From positions 1-20,780 of the forward strand of contig OMQW01000019.1 of the NCBI GenBank assembly GCA_900313345.1: 20,780 nt of DNA, read 5' to 3'. Position 1 is the stretch's first letter, and every line of letters starts with the position of its first letter. Below are positions 1-6,592 of the stretch, piece by piece. The stretch is from an uncultured Eubacteriales bacterium (GTDB taxonomy: Bacteria > Bacillota_I > Bacilli_A > RF39 > UBA660). The notes beneath the pieces are model-generated. The model searched no databases. It saw nothing but the letters and a program-made list of their open reading frames with translations, and was not told the DNA's origin. Both the position numbers and the translations under genes were made by a program.

Positions 1-14
1 ATTTTCTTTTTCAT
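1..14 (-). CDS. Start of an unknown gene, cut by the window edge
   Basis: An ATG at 14..12 on the minus strand opens a frame beginning M-K-K-K that runs off the window. A consensus Shine-Dalgarno (TAGGAGG) sits 5 to 6 bases upstream, and the stop of the preceding small gene lies about 8 bases before the ATG. This spacing indicates that a downstream gene in the same transcript begins here. The Lys-rich start would suit a signal peptide, but only four codons are visible, so nothing can be said about function. Confidence 0.5.
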
Positions 15-22
15 ATTTCCTC

Positions 23-326
23 CTAATTGAATAAATAATATGTTACTTCTGTATTTTCTACTACATATGATGTAATTCTTTCAATTGAAAAACCTTTATC
101 TGTTTTTGTACAATATGTTGTTCCTAAGTTTTTTTGCTTCAGGAATTACTACACTATATTTTCCAATATCTTCTATTGCATTTTGAACATTTGTTATTGA
201 TCCGTCCTTTTTAGTATAATTTATATCTTCTGCTAAAAAAGTATAAGCTTTTACAGATGTTATTGTAATTAATACTCCTATTATAGGATAAATTATTCTT
301 ATTCCTATATTCTTCATATTATTCAT
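23..326 (-). pseudogene. Small membrane-anchored protein with a frameshift in an A7 tract
   Basis: The intact frame from 326 gives 76 residues: a short N-terminus, one hydrophobic segment (about residues 9-27), then an outward-facing tail with the pattern Y-T-x-x-x-G-S-I-T-N-V-Q-N-A-I-E-D-I. I have seen similar V-x-x-A-I-D-x-L patterns in small secreted, pilin-like proteins of uncultured Firmicutes (recollection only). After Pro-Glu-Ala the gene meets seven A residues (plus-strand T run at 129-135), and the zero frame then reads low-quality sequence to a stop at about 96. Removing one A gives a convincing continuation (A-K-N-L-G-T-T-Y-C-T-K-T-D-K-G-F-S, ending T-Y-Y-L-F-N) to a TAG at 25..23, for about 100 residues in total. 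It may be a real mutation, an assembly error, or polymerase slippage on the A tract. No clear ribosome binding site precedes the ATG; a promoter lies just upstream. Function unknown. Confidence 0.6.
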
Positions 327-334
327 CTATTTTA

Positions 335-362
335 ATTATACAAAAAAAAATAGTTTTTTCAA
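335..362 (-). promoter_or_regulatory. Sigma-A-type promoter nested in the whiA terminator
   Basis: On the minus strand TTGAAA (362..357) and TATAAT (340..335) are separated by 16 bases. The -35 lies in the loop and descending stem of the whiA terminator hairpin, and the spacer is its U tract. The ATG of the following small gene begins only 8 bases after TATAAT, so the transcript would be nearly or fully leaderless, which agrees with the missing Shine-Dalgarno. Confidence 0.5.
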
Positions 363-369
363 ACTATTT
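342..369 (-). terminator. Intrinsic terminator after whiA
   Basis: AAATAGTTT (minus 369..361) pairs with AAACTATTT (356..348) across a 4-base loop, and the second arm runs into a tract of nine T residues on the minus strand. The stem includes the whiA stop codon. It closes the uvrA-to-whiA operon. Confidence 0.85.
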
Positions 370-1287
370 ATTAAATCTATCAGATAATTCTTTTATCTTT
401 CTAAATCTATGATTTAATCCTGATTTTGTTATTGGCTTTCCTGTTTCAAGTGATATTATTTCACTTAATTCCTTTAAACTTGTTTCAGGATATTTTTTTC
501 TGTATGTTATAGCTTCTTTTATTTTATCATCTAATAAATCAAATGGGATATTTTCTTCAATTAGTTCTATTTGATCTAATTGTTTTGCTCCTGCTCCGAC
601 AATCTTATCAGTGTTAGCTTGTTCACAATTATTTAATCTATTTGTTTTATTTTTTTCTTCATGATATATTCTTATATTTTCATAATACATAACAGCATTA
701 TTTGCATGTAATAGTTTTAAATAATCACTTATTTTTTCTGCTTCTTTAATATATATCATATAACCTTTATCTCTTGATAAGATCTTGGCATTTAACTCAA
801 ATATGTTTAATAACTTTTGAATAAATATAGCTTCTTCCATCTTAGATATTGTTAATTCCATATGATAAGAGCTTTTGGGGTCATTTATACTTCCACTTGA
901 TAGAAATACCCCCCTTAGATAGGCTCTTATTTCTTCATTAGCTCCTACAATATATTCTGGTACTTTATCAAGATAAATACCTTCATTATCTTGGTATCCT
1001 AAGTCTTCTAAGATAAAAGTTACTTTATCTTTTATTCTTATTTCATTTAATTTATTTTTATATAGATTTAAATTATTTATTTTATTAATGTTTACATTTA
1101 TGTTATATAAGAACTTTATATAACTTTTTATCATACTTGCAACTTTAATGTTTTCTGTAGTTATTATTATATTATCGTCTTTAATGTATGCGTTATTTCT
1201 TACAAAGGCCGATAATACTGCGATAGATTCACTTTTAGTATTCTTTAATAGTGTTATTTCATTTTTTGTTGTTGTTGAAAAGCTCAT
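364..1287 (-). CDS. whiA: DNA-binding protein WhiA
   Basis: 307 residues, close to the usual length of about 310-320. WhiA is a Firmicute and actinobacterial DNA-binding protein with a degenerate LAGLIDADG homing-endonuclease fold (roughly residues 1-190) and a C-terminal helix-turn-helix. In actinomycetes it regulates sporulation and division genes; in Bacillus it affects division and chromosome segregation. Recognisable parts are the start MSFSTTTKNEI, the AYLRGVFLSSGSINDPKSSYHME segment (about 122-145) typical of the family, and the C-terminal L-K-E-L-S-E-I-I-S-L-E-T-G-K-P-I-T-K-S-G-L-N-H-R-F-R-K-I HTH. It starts one base after the yvcK stop with only a weak GGA ribosome site, so translational coupling is likely. 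The usual rapZ-yvcK-whiA cluster lacks rapZ here. Confidence 0.95.
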   Translation of the reverse strand: MSFSTTTKNEITLLKNTKSESIAVLSAFVRNNAYIKDDNIIITTENIKVASMIKSYIKFLYNINVNINKINNLNLYKNKLNEIRIKDKVTFILEDLGYQDNEGIYLDKVPEYIVGANEEIRAYLRGVFLSSGSINDPKSSYHMELTISKMEEAIFIQKLLNIFELNAKILSRDKGYMIYIKEAEKISDYLKLLHANNAVMYYENIRIYHEEKNKTNRLNNCEQANTDKIVGAGAKQLDQIELIEENIPFDLLDDKIKEAITYRKKYPETSLKELSEIISLETGKPITKSGLNHRFRKIKELSDRFNK

Positions 1288-1288
1288 A

Positions 1289-2239
1289 TTAATTATCCAT
1301 TAAATAAGATACTATTGTTGATGATAATTTCATAGCATCATGTCTTAGTATATTATTTTCTTCCTTTAATAAATCTTTTTCTATTAAGTTACAATCTAAA
1401 TATTTAATTTTTTCATAATCTATCTTAACTACTTCTTTATTTTCTTTTAAATAATTATTTTTAGTTTTTTCTGTTATTTCACTATTATTTGCAAGTACTA
1501 TATCTACTTTTCTATTATCTAAATATTTATTTATTGTTTCTATATGATCTCCTACAGTAAACTTATTAGTTTCACCATCTTCAGTCATTGCATTACATAT
1601 ATACATTATTTTAGTATTAATAGAATTTAATGTTTTAATTACATCTTTACATATTATATTTGGAAGAAGAGATGTGTATAAAGAACCCATACTAAATATT
1701 ATTAAATCTGCTTTTTTTATGCTTTTAATTACTGCTTCTGTTACATTCGGTTCATTTTTATAATATAAAGTGTCTATTATTCCTTTATAATGTGTTATTT
1801 CTGATTCACCTGTAATTAAAGTTCCATCTTTCATTTTTGCAACTAATGTTAGATCTTTATCTTCTGATATTGGAAGTACTTTATGTCTTACGTCTAACAT
1901 AGCTTCTAAGTATTCTATTGATTTTGTTAGATTACCAGTTATATTATACATTGCTGTTAATATAAGGTTACCTACTGGATGTCCATTTAAATCACTTGTT
2001 GTATTAAAACGATATTCTAGCATTTTTTTTATTTCTGGACTTGTATCTGATAAGTTTGTTATTACTTTTCTTATATCTCCTACTGCAGGTATATCAAATT
2101 CTTCTCTTAGTTTTCCTGTTGACATTCCATTATCTGAAACAGTTATTATTGCTGTTATATCAACTGGAAATTCTTTTAAACCATTTAAAAGTGCTGAAAG
2201 TCCAGTTCCTCCACCAAATACTACTACTTTTTTGTGCAT
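1289..2239 (-). CDS. yvcK: Gluconeogenesis factor YvcK (CofD-like)
   Basis: 316 residues, matching the family. YvcK binds UDP-sugars in its relatives and is needed for normal cell-wall synthesis and growth on gluconeogenic carbon; it is cytoplasmic. The N-terminus VVVFGGGTGLSALLNGLK (about residues 5-22) is the nucleotide-sugar-binding glycine loop, followed by PVDITAIITVSDNGMSTGKLR and PAVGDIRKVITNL, all characteristic. The usual DDGGSSG motif reads DNGMSTG here, a mild divergence. Further landmarks are NGHPVGNLIL (about 85-94) and SMGSLYTSLLPNII (about 184-197). The ribosome site AGGTGAT overlaps the lgt stop region, 8 bases downstream of lgt, so it belongs to the same operon. whiA follows after one base. 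Confidence 0.95.
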   Translation of the reverse strand: MHKKVVVFGGGTGLSALLNGLKEFPVDITAIITVSDNGMSTGKLREEFDIPAVGDIRKVITNLSDTSPEIKKMLEYRFNTTSDLNGHPVGNLILTAMYNITGNLTKSIEYLEAMLDVRHKVLPISEDKDLTLVAKMKDGTLITGESEITHYKGIIDTLYYKNEPNVTEAVIKSIKKADLIIFSMGSLYTSLLPNIICKDVIKTLNSINTKIMYICNAMTEDGETNKFTVGDHIETINKYLDNRKVDIVLANNSEITEKTKNNYLKENKEVVKIDYEKIKYLDCNLIEKDLLKEENNILRHDAMKLSSTIVSYLMDN

Positions 2240-2247
2240 ATAATCAC

Positions 2248-3036
2248 CTACTTTATATGATAATTTTTATTTTGTTTGCTTTTATTTATTATAACAATTC
2301 CAGTTATAAATAATATTATAGAAACTAGCATTGCTACTTTTATGTTTCCTATCATTAAACTATCTGTTCTTAAGTATTCTATAAAGAATCTTCCAAGAGA
2401 GTAGAATGTTAAATATAATCCTGTTTGAAATCCTAGTTTAATATCTTTCTTTTTTCTTGAAAGCATTAAAATAGCGAAACCTGTTAAGTTCCAAATAGAT
2501 TCATAATAAAATGTCGGAGTGTAATATACTCCTTTTATTTTCATACCATTAATTACGAATTCTGGTATAAAATGATTTTTTAAATTTAAATATGTTGTAA
2601 TTGGTCCATATGCTTCTTTATTAAAGAAGTTTCCCCATCTTCCTACTGCTTGAGCAAGTATTAAAGATGGTACTATTATATCTAATACTTTTATAGTATT
2701 CATATTATGTTTTTTCGTATAATATATCACTGTTAATAAACCAAATATAATACCACCATGTATGGCAAGTCCCCCATTCCATATTTCAAATATTTCTATG
2801 GTACTTTTAAAATAATAATTTAAATTAAATAAGACATAATATATTCTAGCTCCTAGTATTCCAAATATTATGGTGTAAAAAGACATATCAAAAAACTTGT
2901 CTTTATCTATTTCTTCGTTTTCTAATTCTTTATTTATAAGAAAAAGGGCGCTTATAACGCCTATTAAAATACATATAGAATATAAATATATATTAAAATT
3001 TCCTATTTTAATAGATGCTCTATTCAAACTTCTCAC
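2248..3036 (-). CDS. lgt: Prolipoprotein diacylglyceryl transferase Lgt
   Basis: 262 residues, about seven membrane segments. Lgt moves diacylglycerol from phosphatidylglycerol to the lipobox cysteine of prelipoproteins, the first lipoprotein-maturation step. Diagnostic stretches are GILGARIYYVLFN (about 59-71), the AIHGGIIFG motif (about 92-100) containing the essential His-Gly-Gly, the GRWGNFFNKEAYG signature (about 132-144) and RFFIEYLRTD (about 217-226). The start is GTG at 3036, which lies 17 bases inside the upstream gene and implies translational coupling; an in-frame TTG nine bases further in is a possible alternative. The L,D-transpeptidase in this window carries a lipobox and is a likely substrate. 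The gene order near uvrA and yvlD resembles Bacillus, but hprK is missing. Confidence 0.96.
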   Translation of the reverse strand: MRSLNRASIKIGNFNIYLYSICILIGVISALFLINKELENEEIDKDKFFDMSFYTIIFGILGARIYYVLFNLNYYFKSTIEIFEIWNGGLAIHGGIIFGLLTVIYYTKKHNMNTIKVLDIIVPSLILAQAVGRWGNFFNKEAYGPITTYLNLKNHFIPEFVINGMKIKGVYYTPTFYYESIWNLTGFAILMLSRKKKDIKLGFQTGLYLTFYSLGRFFIEYLRTDSLMIGNIKVAMLVSIILFITGIVIINKSKQNKNYHIK

Positions 3037-3460
3037 TCTCTTTTTTTAATATATTTATTAGAGGCTCTATTATTAATTTATCTACTATAAAATTAATTAT
3101 AGTTAATAATATTGATATAAATAAAGCAATCCATATATTTTTTAAATCAAAGTGACTTCCTAATATCCAGTCAGCCATCTTTAGAATAAATAAATTTATA
3201 AATGGATAGAATAGTCCTAGAGTTATTGCAGTTAGTGGCATAGTTAATTTAACAAGTGTTGGTTTTATACCTTTATCTAAGAAATATACTATTAATACTA
3301 TTAAGAATGAATATATATAGTAATGACTATCATCTATATACATAGTTTTAAAGAAACTTGATACACATATTAATACTATTGTATAAAAGAACATGTATAT
3401 TACCCAATCAACAAATTTATTTAATCTATATTTACCTTTATCTTTTATTAATAATTTCAT
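3020..3460 (-). CDS. YvlD / phage-holin-4-type membrane protein
   Basis: 146 residues with four predicted membrane segments (about 16-37, 47-62, 73-100 and 108-128) and a Lys/Glu-rich C-terminus. The segment K-P-T-L-V-K-L-T-M-P-L-T-A-I-T-L-G-L-F-Y-P-F-I-N resembles the KPI-L--LTLPLTILTLGLF core of the YvlD/DUF360 family (Pfam 'mycobacterial phage holin superfamily 4'). Members are small membrane proteins, often in cell-envelope stress loci; the name holin reflects similarity, not shown lysis activity. It is 15 bases downstream of uvrA with ribosome site AAGGAAG, and its end overlaps the lgt start by 17 bases. B. subtilis yvlD also lies between uvrA and lgt (from memory), which supports the assignment. 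The exact role is unknown. Confidence 0.75.
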   Translation of the reverse strand: MKLLIKDKGKYRLNKFVDWVIYMFFYTIVLICVSSFFKTMYIDDSHYYIYSFLIVLIVYFLDKGIKPTLVKLTMPLTAITLGLFYPFINLFILKMADWILGSHFDLKNIWIALFISILLTIINFIVDKLIIEPLINILKKESEKFE

Positions 3461-3475
3461 TTATGTCTTCCTTTT

Positions 3476-6289
3476 CTAAAGCATTTCTTTTAAGAATTTA
3501 CCAGTGTATGATTCCTTACATTTTGCTACTTCTTCAGGAGTTCCCGTTGTAACGATAGTTCCTCCACCATCTCCACCTTCAGGTCCTAAATCAATAATAT
3601 GATCTGCGACTTTTATAACATCTAGATTATGCTCAATCACAACTACTGTATCATTATTATCAACTATTTTTTCTAAAATTGCAAGAAGACGCTTAATATC
3701 TGCTGAATGAAGACCTGTTGTTGGTTCATCTAATACAAACATTGTTTTACCTGTTGCTTTCTTTTGAAGTTCTTTTGCTAGTTTAACTCTTTCTGCTTCA
3801 CCACCTGAAAGTGTTGGAGCTGGCTGACCTAGTTTTATATATCCTAGACCAACATCACTAAGTACATCTAACTTTCTTTTTATTTTAGGATGGTTTTCAA
3901 AGAATTCTCTTGCTTCATCTACTCTCATATCAAGTACATCTGCTATATTCTTATCTTTATATTTTATGTTTAAAGTTTCTATATTATAACGTGTTCCATG
4001 ACATACTTCACAAGGTACATAAACATCTGGTAAGAAATGCATTTCTATTTTCTTAACACCATCTCCACGACATGCTTCACATCTTCCACCCTTTACATTA
4101 AATGAGAATCTATTTTTACCAAATCCATACATTTTAGCTTCTTTTGTAGTTGTGAATAAATCTCTTATATCATCAAATACTCCTGTATATGTTGCAGGAT
4201 TACTTCTTGGAGTTCTTCCAATTGGACTTTGAGATATATCAACTATTTTATCTATATTTTCTGTTCCAAGTATTTTATCATGATCTCCTGGTACTACTTT
4301 ACTACCATATATTTTCTTTTGAAGAGCTTTTACCATGATATCATTAATTAAACTACTCTTACCACTACCAGATACTCCTGTTATACATGTAAATGTTCCT
4401 AATGGTATTTTTACGTCTATATTCTTTAAATTATGACTTCTTGCACCCTTTATTGTTAAGTTCTTTCCACTACCTTTTCTTCTTTTATTAGGTACTTCTA
4501 TTTTTTCTTTTCCGCTTAAATATCTTCCTGTAATACTATTTTCGTTTTTCATTACTTCTTCTGGAGTTCCTTCTGCCATAATCATTCCACCATGATCGCC
4601 AGCGCCAGGTCCAACGTCTACTAAATAATCTGCTGCAAGCATAGTATCTGTATCATGCTCTACTACTATTAATGTATTACCTAAATCTCTCATTTCTTTA
4701 AGGGAATTTATTAGTCTTTCATTATCTCTTTGATGAAGTCCTATACTTGGTTCATCTAATACATATAATACGCCTGTTAATCTTGAACCTATTTGTGTTG
4801 CAAGTCTAATTCTTTGAAGTTCTCCACCTGATAAAGTTGCAGCACTTCTTGATAAAGTTAGATATTCAAGTCCAACATTAGATAAGAATGTTAATCTTTC
4901 TATTATCTCCTTTAATACTAATTCAGATATTTTTTTCTTTTCTTCAGATAATTCTACATTTTTTAAAAACTCTAAACTATTTTTAATACTCATGTTACAT
5001 ACTTCATATATATTTTTATCACCTATTTTTACTTGAAGTACTTCTTCTTTTAAGCGTGAACCATGACATTTTTCACAAGTATGTTCGACCATATAGTTTT
5101 CTAACCATTCTCTAATCCAGGCACTAGAAGTTTCCATATAACGTCTTTCTAATGTATTAATTATACCTTCATAGAAATCTACACTATTATATTTATTTCC
5201 ACTTTTTGATGAATATTTAAATTCTATTAATTCAGTAGAACCATATAGAATAATATCTTGTTCTTTTTTTGTAAGTTTTTTCCATGGCTTATCTAAACTA
5301 ATCTTATAATGTTTTGCTACACATTCAAATCTTTTGAAATCAATACTTTCTCTATCATCATTTAATGTTTTAATACAGCCTTCATTAATAGTTAATGTAT
5401 CATCTGGTATTATTAAATCTTTATCTATTTGTAATTTAACTCCTAAGCCTTTACATTCTGGGCATGCTCCATATGGGGCATTAAAACTAAATGTACGTGG
5501 TTCTAATTCTTTTAGAGAGAATTCACAATAAGGACAAGAATAATTTTCTGACATTACTATTTCTTTATTTTCTTCACCTAGTATTTCTATTACTACTTTA
5601 CCATTGGCTAGTTTTACAGCATTTTCTATAGACCCTGCTAGACGTTCTCTTATTTCATTATCTATTTTAATTCTATCTACAACAACATCTATCTTATCTT
5701 TTTTATTTTTTTCAAGTACTATTTCTTCACTTAGATCTTTATTTTCTCCATTTATTCTTACTCTTACATAACCACTTTTTCTTAAGTTATCTAATAAGTC
5801 TTTATGTGTTCCTTTTTCACCATCTACTACTGGTGCCATAATGATCATCTTAGTTCCTTCTGGATATTCAAGTAATTTACTTACCATTTCATCCACAGTT
5901 TGTCCTTTTATTGGTATATGATGATTAGAACAATATGCTGTTCCACATCTTGCAAATAATAATCTTAAATGATCATATATCTCTGTTACTGTTCCTACAG
6001 TAGATCTTGGATTCTTACTTGTTGTTTTTTGATCTATTGATATTGCAGGTGATAAACCTTCTATAGAATCTACATCAGGTTTTTCACTATTGCCTAAAAA
6101 TTGACGAGCAAAAGAAGATAAACTTTCCATATATCTTCTTTCACCTTCAGCATATATAGTATCAAATGCTAATGAACTTTTACCACTACCAGATACGCCT
6201 GTCATTACTATTAATTTGTTTTTTGGGAGCTCTAGATTAACATTTTTTAAATTGTTTTCACGTGCACCACGAATAATAATTTTATCCAT
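3476..6289 (-). CDS. uvrA: Excinuclease ABC subunit A
   Basis: 937 residues, full length. UvrA is the damage-sensing ATPase of nucleotide excision repair; as a dimer it loads UvrB onto lesions. Two ABC modules are visible: Walker A GVSGSGKS at residues 31-38 and again at about 640, signature LSGGELQRIRLATQ in the first half and LSGGEAERVKLAKEL in the second, with matching Walker B segments (VLYVLDEPSIGLHQRD and MFVLDEPTTGLHSAD). Zinc-binding cysteine pairs occur as CPYC and CPEC (about 253-285) and as CEAC and CEVC in the second half. The ATG has an AGGTGAT ribosome site. uvrA is separated from uvrB by a small gene, a terminator and its own promoter, and it heads the operon uvrA, yvlD-like, lgt, yvcK, whiA. 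No LexA-type operator is visible upstream. Confidence 0.98.
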   Translation of the reverse strand: MDKIIIRGARENNLKNVNLELPKNKLIVMTGVSGSGKSSLAFDTIYAEGERRYMESLSSFARQFLGNSEKPDVDSIEGLSPAISIDQKTTSKNPRSTVGTVTEIYDHLRLLFARCGTAYCSNHHIPIKGQTVDEMVSKLLEYPEGTKMIIMAPVVDGEKGTHKDLLDNLRKSGYVRVRINGENKDLSEEIVLEKNKKDKIDVVVDRIKIDNEIRERLAGSIENAVKLANGKVVIEILGEENKEIVMSENYSCPYCEFSLKELEPRTFSFNAPYGACPECKGLGVKLQIDKDLIIPDDTLTINEGCIKTLNDDRESIDFKRFECVAKHYKISLDKPWKKLTKKEQDIILYGSTELIEFKYSSKSGNKYNSVDFYEGIINTLERRYMETSSAWIREWLENYMVEHTCEKCHGSRLKEEVLQVKIGDKNIYEVCNMSIKNSLEFLKNVELSEEKKKISELVLKEIIERLTFLSNVGLEYLTLSRSAATLSGGELQRIRLATQIGSRLTGVLYVLDEPSIGLHQRDNERLINSLKEMRDLGNTLIVVEHDTDTMLAADYLVDVGPGAGDHGGMIMAEGTPEEVMKNENSITGRYLSGKEKIEVPNKRRKGSGKNLTIKGARSHNLKNIDVKIPLGTFTCITGVSGSGKSSLINDIMVKALQKKIYGSKVVPGDHDKILGTENIDKIVDISQSPIGRTPRSNPATYTGVFDDIRDLFTTTKEAKMYGFGKNRFSFNVKGGRCEACRGDGVKKIEMHFLPDVYVPCEVCHGTRYNIETLNIKYKDKNIADVLDMRVDEAREFFENHPKIKRKLDVLSDVGLGYIKLGQPAPTLSGGEAERVKLAKELQKKATGKTMFVLDEPTTGLHSADIKRLLAILEKIVDNNDTVVVIEHNLDVIKVADHIIDLGPEGGDGGGTIVTTGTPEEVAKCKESYTGKFLKEML

Positions 6290-6307
6290 ATTAAATCACC
6301 TGTGCAT

Positions 6308-6316
6308 ATTATATCA
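6308..6316 (-). promoter_or_regulatory. Extended -10 promoter of the uvrA operon
   Basis: TGATATAAT on the minus strand is a perfect TGn-extended -10. It lies about 20 bases upstream of the uvrA ATG and just past the terminator of the preceding gene, whose U tract fills the spacer region. No good -35 is present, as expected for an extended -10 promoter. Confidence 0.6.
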
Positions 6317-6323
6317 AAAAAAT

Positions 6324-6354
6324 GCAAAAATAAAAAGTGGCAATTTATGCCACT
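6324..6354 (-). terminator. Intrinsic terminator between the uvrB operon and uvrA
   Basis: AGTGGCA (minus 6354..6348) pairs with TGCCACT (6342..6336) around a 5-base loop, followed on the minus strand by TTTTATTTTT. The first arm begins inside the TAG of the 78-residue gene. It separates uvrB transcription from uvrA. Confidence 0.85.
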
Positions 6355-6589
6355 AAAATTTAAAATGTTTAGATGTTTCATATAAATCCAAAAGATTTTG
6401 TCTTAAATCTTTTAGTTCTTCTTTTTTCTTTTCTTTAGCTTCTTGCTCTTTTAATTTATCTTCTTTATCTTTTAATAAATCATCAAAATTATTTTCATGT
6501 CTTTTATGACCTGCATTATTAAGATTACTTTGATTAAAACTTTTATTTATTTTACTTACTTGCTCTACTTTATTTACTTTTCTTTCCAT
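6353..6589 (-). CDS. Small charged coiled-coil protein between uvrB and uvrA
   Basis: 78 residues, unknown. The N-terminal half is polar and Asn/Lys-rich. From about residue 33 to 72 it is a dense run of Lys, Glu and Leu (F-D-D-L-L-K-D-K-E-D-K-L-K-E-Q-E then L-K-D-L-R-Q-N-L-L-D-L-Y) predicted to form a single helix or coiled coil. There is no signal peptide, membrane segment or metal motif. The ATG follows the uvrB stop by three bases, and a CGGAG ribosome site overlaps that stop, so it is translated with uvrB and then terminated. Co-expression hints at a link to repair, but no domain supports that; an unrelated housekeeping role is equally possible. Confidence 0.75.
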   Translation of the reverse strand: MERKVNKVEQVSKINKSFNQSNLNNAGHKRHENNFDDLLKDKEDKLKEQEAKEKKKEELKDLRQNLLDLYETSKHFKF

Positions 6590-6592
6590 TTT

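Noticed and set aside
3020..3460. Prophage lysis holin
   Set aside because: The similarity is to the YvlD/DUF360 family, and no phage gene is nearby; the gene sits in a conserved Bacilli operon.
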